This document shows, in pieces, positions 59,246 through 64,000 of a stretch of DNA of 64,000 nucleotides (the stretch's first letter is position 1; every line of letters begins with the position of its first letter). The stretch spans positions 744,001 through 808,000 of the forward strand of contig JAOCPU010000002.1 in the NCBI GenBank assembly GCA_035772785.1, given 5' to 3'. Position numbers and translations under genes: made by a program. The notes beneath the pieces were generated by a model. That model was not told the origin of the DNA. It ran no database searches and saw nothing but the letters and a program-made list of their open reading frames with translations. Source of the DNA: Phlebiopsis flavidoalba (lineage: Eukaryota; Basidiomycota; Agaricomycetes; Polyporales; Phanerochaetaceae).

Positions 59246-59761
59246 AGTCTTTGGCCCGCCTCTCGCCACTAACCAAATTGTGCTGAATAAAGGTATCTCT
59301 TTGCTCGGTGCGCTGGCTGGGCATCAAGGGACACTGTCTTACGGGATGAGTGTAACGGGGGTGATGGAAATATTGTTGTAGGATCGCAGTGGTGTTAGAT
59401 GAGGATGTTTGAACGAGATTTCCGATCTGCCGAGTTAGGCTAAAAGCAATATGCATTAATTAACAATTGATACGCTGCCAGGTCACAGTGGAACCTTGAC
59501 ATTATGGTGTCATGGGCGTAAGAACTCAAATGCGTGAGTGTTTCGCCAGCTGTGCACGCATCATCTCCCATTAGCCCTAACTCGCTTGAGATTGTATATT
59601 ACGCTCCTAAAATCTTTGTGGGGTCAAAGCATATTAATTTCTTAAATCCTGAAGGTCAACAGAGATGGTCTAAGAGGTATGCATGAAGGGAATCATGGTG
59701 GAAGATGAGTTAGCATTGCCCGAAGTTGGATATATTTGATGACACCGCTTCTTGCTTAATG

Positions 59762-59879
59762 CCAGGCCATGTAGTTGAGCGGGCTAGAGTGATGTCCTCG
59801 CCTTATAGTTCCTCTTGGTATGGGACCGGGGTTTCGAGTCCGAACCCGACCATGAAAATTTCGGAAACGGTCTCTTTTT
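59762..59879 (+). mobile_element. tRNA-derived SINE-like element, copy 3
   Basis: Diverged third copy. It has GCCAGGCCATGTAGTTGAGC, box A TAGTTGAGCGG (59772-59782), then GGGACCGGGG and box B GGTTTCGAGTCC with one extra T (about 59829-59841). The 3' tail CATGAAAATTTCGGAAACGG then TCTCTTTTT ends in a T5 terminator (59875-59879). It shares tail and promoter layout with the copies at 42.9 and 43.4 kb. Confidence 0.55.
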
Positions 59880-60188
59880 GCTTTTATTTTCTTCTGCCTC
59901 GCTGAACATCTCTAAACATCAGACATGACTCTAGAATTTTTCCCGCCCTTCCACACTGTTCTGCGCATTTTAGAACAGCTAGAACAACTCAGTGCACCCC
60001 CTGAGGTAGTACGTAGCGCCGCTTGTGACAAGTGACACGTAACTTGTGGACTAGTCAGACTTCTATGGCCGTAACCTGTCACGCTGCAACGAGTCTCTCG
60101 CTCTGCTATCATACACTGGTCTCTCAAAGGCAGACGCGGCGTTAACAGCGGAACAGGCTGTTAAGTAGTTAAGGTCGATTGGCATATC

Positions 60189-62510
60189 ATGCGGCCAACC
60201 GTCTCATTCATGTTTATAAGGGTGTTCTTCATCGCCTACAACACCTACAGCATTACCGAAGAATACAACTACTGGCCGCGCTCTGGCCGCCCAACTGGTT
60301 TCACACCTCCGCCAACCAAGGTATCGATAACCAGCACCTGGAGTGAGAATCAACGATTTCTTTCACGTTTGCTGGACACCGACTTACCCGCTACTCCTCT
60401 AGCCCAATGACAACACTCCTTGCAGACATCGCACAGGCAATACTACTCTTCATTGCACAGCAGGGGGAGGACTTCTTCGTGTAAGCAACCTCCATACTCA
60501 CAGATCTGCGTGCTTATATGCTAACAATAGAGTAGCGAACTGATACTTCTAGTTCGGTCTCAAGAGCCCAGCCCAGGATGGGTATGTCCTACTTCCCTTG
60601 CTCCTGGACATCGTTGAAAACGCGAACCAGATCCCTCTACACGGCTTGCCGATGCGCCTCAATCACTGGAATTGCCTTCGTTGTTGTAGGCTTAATACTT
60701 TCGCCAGATCGTGTCCCACGCAACATCAGCGCTTTGCGCTGCTCATTCCTCCCTTCGTTCAGGCCGCGGGCGGGACAAGCGGTCGGACACTGCGACGATA
60801 GATCGAGAGGCTGCTACGGTGAACACTCCAGTTGACGTCTCGATGGTTCATCGAGTCAACAGTCGAGCAAAAAATGGCAACGAGGCTTTGGTCCGAGTCG
60901 ACAATTTACCCCAATGAGGAGCAAGAATTTGCGTTCACAACCGCCGCGTCAAAGCCAGAGGTGACGTCTGGTCATGATGTATCTCTTCGCGTGTCTGGTG
61001 CCGACCCATGGCGGGGAATGCCCCCAGTGCGCTGCGTAGTGCCCCTAGTGCCCCTAGTACCCCTAGTACCCCTAGTGCCCTCGTAGACGTCGTGGTACCG
61101 GCCAACACGATGGAAGTCAACTCCGATATTCATGGTCGCCGGCTACCTCTGATCGATGAGAAGATCTCAGAAGCTGGGAGCAACAACGACACTGGGACCA
61201 CTATTCTCGACGACATCAAGTATCTACCCAAGATGTTTCTGGAGACGTCAGTCAAGATGGAACTCTATAGCTCTGCTTTTTCACCGCGAGAGTGTTTCTA
61301 CGGCACTCGATGAAAGTGGCGCTTATATCTGGTGGCAGACGCAGACGCAAACGGATATCTTCTCGCAAGCGATGGTGCTCTTTCTGGACCTGTCCATGGT
61401 AACCAAGCCTCAGCCCTGGAACCCGGTGAGGGCGAGCTTTCTGTGGCGCCGACCAACGACAGCTCCTCAAATCCTTCGGAAACTAATGATGGTCTCAATG
61501 CGAAATCAGGTACCGCTATCTGCTCTGTGCTTGACAGCGTCGACCTGGCCCCGGACAACGACGACGCCCGTGGAAGTGCTGTCAACAGCCGCGTCTTCCC
61601 TACACTCTGCGCGGAGGTCGATACACCAGCAGGCGATCCTGGTCTGGATTTGGTTGAGATCCAGAATCCTACGTATACCTCCGGGTCGAACGCGAAGTCG
61701 AAAAGATCGGAGCCTGGGCTTCCAAAGTCGTAATGGACAAGCTCGCTGATGAGATTCCCGGGGGTCGGGACTCGGAGATCAAGGCTACTATAGATGATAA
61801 ACGCTTGGCTCTGACGAAGACTGGCGAGTCTCTCGCTCCGACTACGGAAGATCAGAACCAACTACTCTTTGCCGGCAGTAGTACCGACACTTGGGTTGCA
61901 ACAGGAGATGCCTCTAGAAATGCGTCGCGCACAGAGCTCGGCTTCCAGCGCACAGACAGTTCCCAAACACACCTCCCAGCCGACATCGATCATCTCCGTC
62001 CCGTTGAAGGCTCATAACGGCGCCCGTCTGGGCTACTAACGGATCCCGCTCCACGGAGGAATGGAAGTCAGGCATCCGTCACTCCGCATTCCTCGGGTCG
62101 TGACGAAGTCCTTGAAATCACACGTTCGACCGGGCGGTGATGTAGAGAATCGCGTATATCTCTGGGTTCGAGGTTACCCAGACGGGCGAGTTCGGCCCCA
62201 CCGGAATCCTTTATATCTTCACATGCTGTCGACAGCGCAGGTTGCGGTCTGCATACGAGGCCAAGCATCCGACACTAGAGACGTTTCGACTCCAAGTGAA
62301 CATTCTACCTTGATTCTCTCTCGGCGGTCATCATTGTCCTTCGCCAGTGGTCACACACTCTCTCCAGAACGCCGTCCTCGTTTTGCGTCATTCGAGAACC
62401 CCAACCTACTTTGACGATAGAATTCAAGCGCAATACTTCAGAATCGCTCTCCTAGAGCTTCAGCAGAGATTTTTCAAGACGCAAGTGAAGCACCTGGAAT
62501 TGAAATATTG
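60189..62510 (+). CDS. Unrecognised large protein, hydrophobic N-terminus and Ser/Ala/Pro-rich body
   Basis: Plus-strand coding-like segments run in order. The start MRPTVSFMFIRVFFIAYNTY is followed by TEEYNYWPRSGRPTGFTPPP. After an intron-like gap come DIAQAILLFIAQQGEDFF and FGLKSPAQDG. The body has TTAASKPEVTSGHDVSLRVS, a 9-bp repeat coding SAPSAPSTPSTPSA (61039-61085), DDIKYLPKMFLETSVKMELY, then an acidic Ser/Asn/Asp-rich tract with LVEIQNPTYTSGSNAKS and DKLADEIPGGRDSEIKATID. The end has FTCCRQRRLRSAYEAKHPTL (in one frame) and QYFRIALLELQQRFFKTQVK, with a stop near 62508. Frame changes separate most parts. I cannot name a family. It may be two genes. Confidence 0.4.
61039..61085. repeat. 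9-bp coding microrepeat
   Basis: Five tandem units of GCCCCTAGT or ACCCCTAGT. In the plus frame they encode alternating Ala-Pro-Ser and Thr-Pro-Ser. Confidence 0.85.
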
Positions 62511-63080
62511 AAAAGTTGTCATCATTGCCAATCCCCTTTTCCCCTTGCCTAGTGTGTAAAGTTCGCCCTTGATACTGTCATTATATGCATTATACCAGTG
62601 TTATGTATAATGTCTCGAGTACCTAGTGGATGAGAATTGACGAGGGTTGTACTCCGCCTTGCATTACGACAAAGACGTGTAATTGTAAATGATATTACGG
62701 ACCAAGTTATACAAATCAGAGCCCATCAAATAAGTAATCTGTCGGATTTCTTTTATTAGCAATACTCATGCGGATTCATGTGCTATTCATTGACAGGAGA
62801 CTCGACTCAGTGCGGTAAGTATGCATCTGTTCAAGACTATAGAGCATGGCACACGTACTGCACGATCTGAGTCTCCGGGTCCGAATCCTGCGGACTCAGT
62901 ACTTGGCCACTGTCTTGAGTGGAGTGTGAAAAATCTCGTGACGCTGGACATAAAACATGATTAGTGACTCTTCAAACACAAATGGCGTTGAACTTGGAGC
63001 CTGAAGGCTGACCAGTAAATAACAACTGTACGCTCCGCGTCTACCGCACTTCAATATGCGAACGACCGATGTGACAATAA
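62511..63080. other. AT-rich intergenic region
   Basis: No coding segment. A weak tRNA-like stretch with GGGTCCGAATCC near 62876-62887 is discussed among the findings. Confidence 0.45.
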
Positions 63081-63720
63081 TGGTTGTCTAACACTGTCAC
63101 CGCAGTTTTATGGGCTACGAGACGCCGAGCATTTCGCCCACATGAACACACCCATCTGGGCCACGATAATTCTGGCGGGTTAGACCCACCATGTCGTTAA
63201 ACTGGGGAGGGCGGAACTGGGGACGGCAGACAGGCGAAAACCCTGGAAGGGGCGTCGGGCGACAACCCCGTGCGCTCGCTGCAGGCATCAACACCAGCCA
63301 ACGTCATCCACGGCGACACCGAGCCCTCCACCCTCGGGCGGCCCCAGGAGGGGGGGCTGCGGCGCAGTAGCTGTTTCTCTATAGTCAGGGGGGCACGGGG
63401 CCGACAGGAGGGCCTCCGTGGTGGCGAGGAACCCGTGTTAAGTGCTTAGGGAGGCGGATGGGGGCCGCTGCTGGTCGACGCAGACGGCGTGACAGGCGCT
63501 CGACTCTGTCCCATGGGTGGTGCTGAGGACTTGGTCGTGTACCTTACAGGGTGAAGACAGCCTGCCGCCTGGCTGGCTGTCGAACCCGGGGCTGTTAGTG
63601 GGTATGGACCCGCTGGAGCCGGCGCCCTTGGGCGGCGGCTGAGAAGGACGGGTCGAGTCCTACACTGCCCGCCGCGGGGCGGGCGTGCGTAAGCGCATTT
63701 CAGCCTTTTTTTTTTGGATC
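63080..63720. other. GC-rich island of unknown nature
   Basis: The sequence changes sharply from AT-rich to strongly GC-rich and back. It contains GGCGGGTTAGACCCACC, a box B-like GGGTCGAGTCC (about 63650), the hairpin GCCCGCCGCGGGGCGGGC and a T10 run near 63706. No open frame is convincing. It could be part of a retroelement end or other repeat, not identified. Confidence 0.4.
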
Positions 63721-64000
63721 TGGACAGGGGGGGCGCAGCCCCACCGTTCTTATAGCGATCGGCTTTCGGTATAGTGAGTATCTCGGATTTTGGTAGAGTC
63801 TCGTTACTTTACTCGCTCCGTTGTGTACCTTGCTCTCTGTACCGAATTTGTGGAGCTCGGCTTGCCAGCTGCCCTGCTGGAATACATCGCATCTTCCAAA
63901 AAAAAAAAAAACACACCCATCTGCGCAGCGCTCTAAGTATATAACATTTCTTTGCATCTCAAAACTATATATCAATTTGGTCAGGGGAGCATGCCTTCAC

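Noticed and set aside
63700..63975. Minus-strand 91-codon protein at the window edge
   Set aside because: It spans a T10/A12 low-complexity run and GC-rich island border; no family resemblance and probably non-coding.

Overview
The window is nuclear DNA from a filamentous basidiomycete, most probably an agaricomycete. The evidence is the gene style (many 50-70 nt introns with GTRNGT donors and short exons), the gene content (DUF6699, DUF3455 and DUF1479 proteins, a GMC oxidoreductase, a fungal epoxide hydrolase) and TATA-containing upstream regions. No bacterial operon, rRNA operon, CRISPR array or phage module is visible. Nearly every recognisable gene carries single-base insertions or deletions that shift frame inside conserved motifs, so most genes below are assembled by eye from fragments in several frames. 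Coordinates of gene ends and introns are therefore approximate.

Layout from left to right. 1-2.1 kb: nothing recognised. 2.1-5.4 kb (+): a single-pass membrane protein with two extracellular beta-sandwich-like modules and a long Ser/Pro-rich tail. 6.4-9.9 kb (-): VPS53 of the GARP tethering complex. 11.9-13.3 kb: two unrecognised gene candidates. 13.5-15.0 kb (+): ATG3, the E2-like enzyme of autophagy. 16.1-16.8 kb (+): a DUF6699 protein. 18.6-20.1 kb (+): mitochondrial cytochrome c peroxidase. 20.4-24.8 kb (-): two tandem DUF1479 genes. 26.4-31.8 kb (+): three copies of a secreted DUF3455 protein, the middle one only a 3' fragment. 32.3-34.8 kb (-): GMC oxidoreductase. 35.2-38.8 kb (-): the ER-fusion GTPase SEY1. 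39.5-42.5 kb (+): acetoacetyl-CoA synthetase, divergent from SEY1. 42.6-45.3 kb: repeats with tRNA-derived elements, then a small membrane-protein gene. 45.7-47.5 kb (+): epoxide hydrolase. 48.1-49.9 kb: a composite direct/inverted repeat structure. 52.1-53.2 kb (+): a glutaredoxin-like protein apparently lacking its redox cysteine. 55.6-57.2 kb (+): D-amino-acid oxidase followed by a 32-bp minisatellite. 57.5-62.5 kb: hypothetical genes, including a paralogue of the 44 kb gene and a third tRNA-derived element. 63.1-63.7 kb: a GC-rich island of unknown nature.

The genes do not form one pathway. Housekeeping membrane-traffic genes (VPS53, ATG3, SEY1) and oxidative or catabolic enzymes (CCP1, GMC, AACS, epoxide hydrolase, DAAO) are interleaved with duplicated accessory families (DUF1479, DUF3455, the VAVYxPYR pair). 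The most unusual material is in the repeats: a small tRNA-derived SINE-like family, the composite repeat at 48-50 kb, and the duplicated small membrane-protein gene. I did not find a clear new defence or biosynthetic system.
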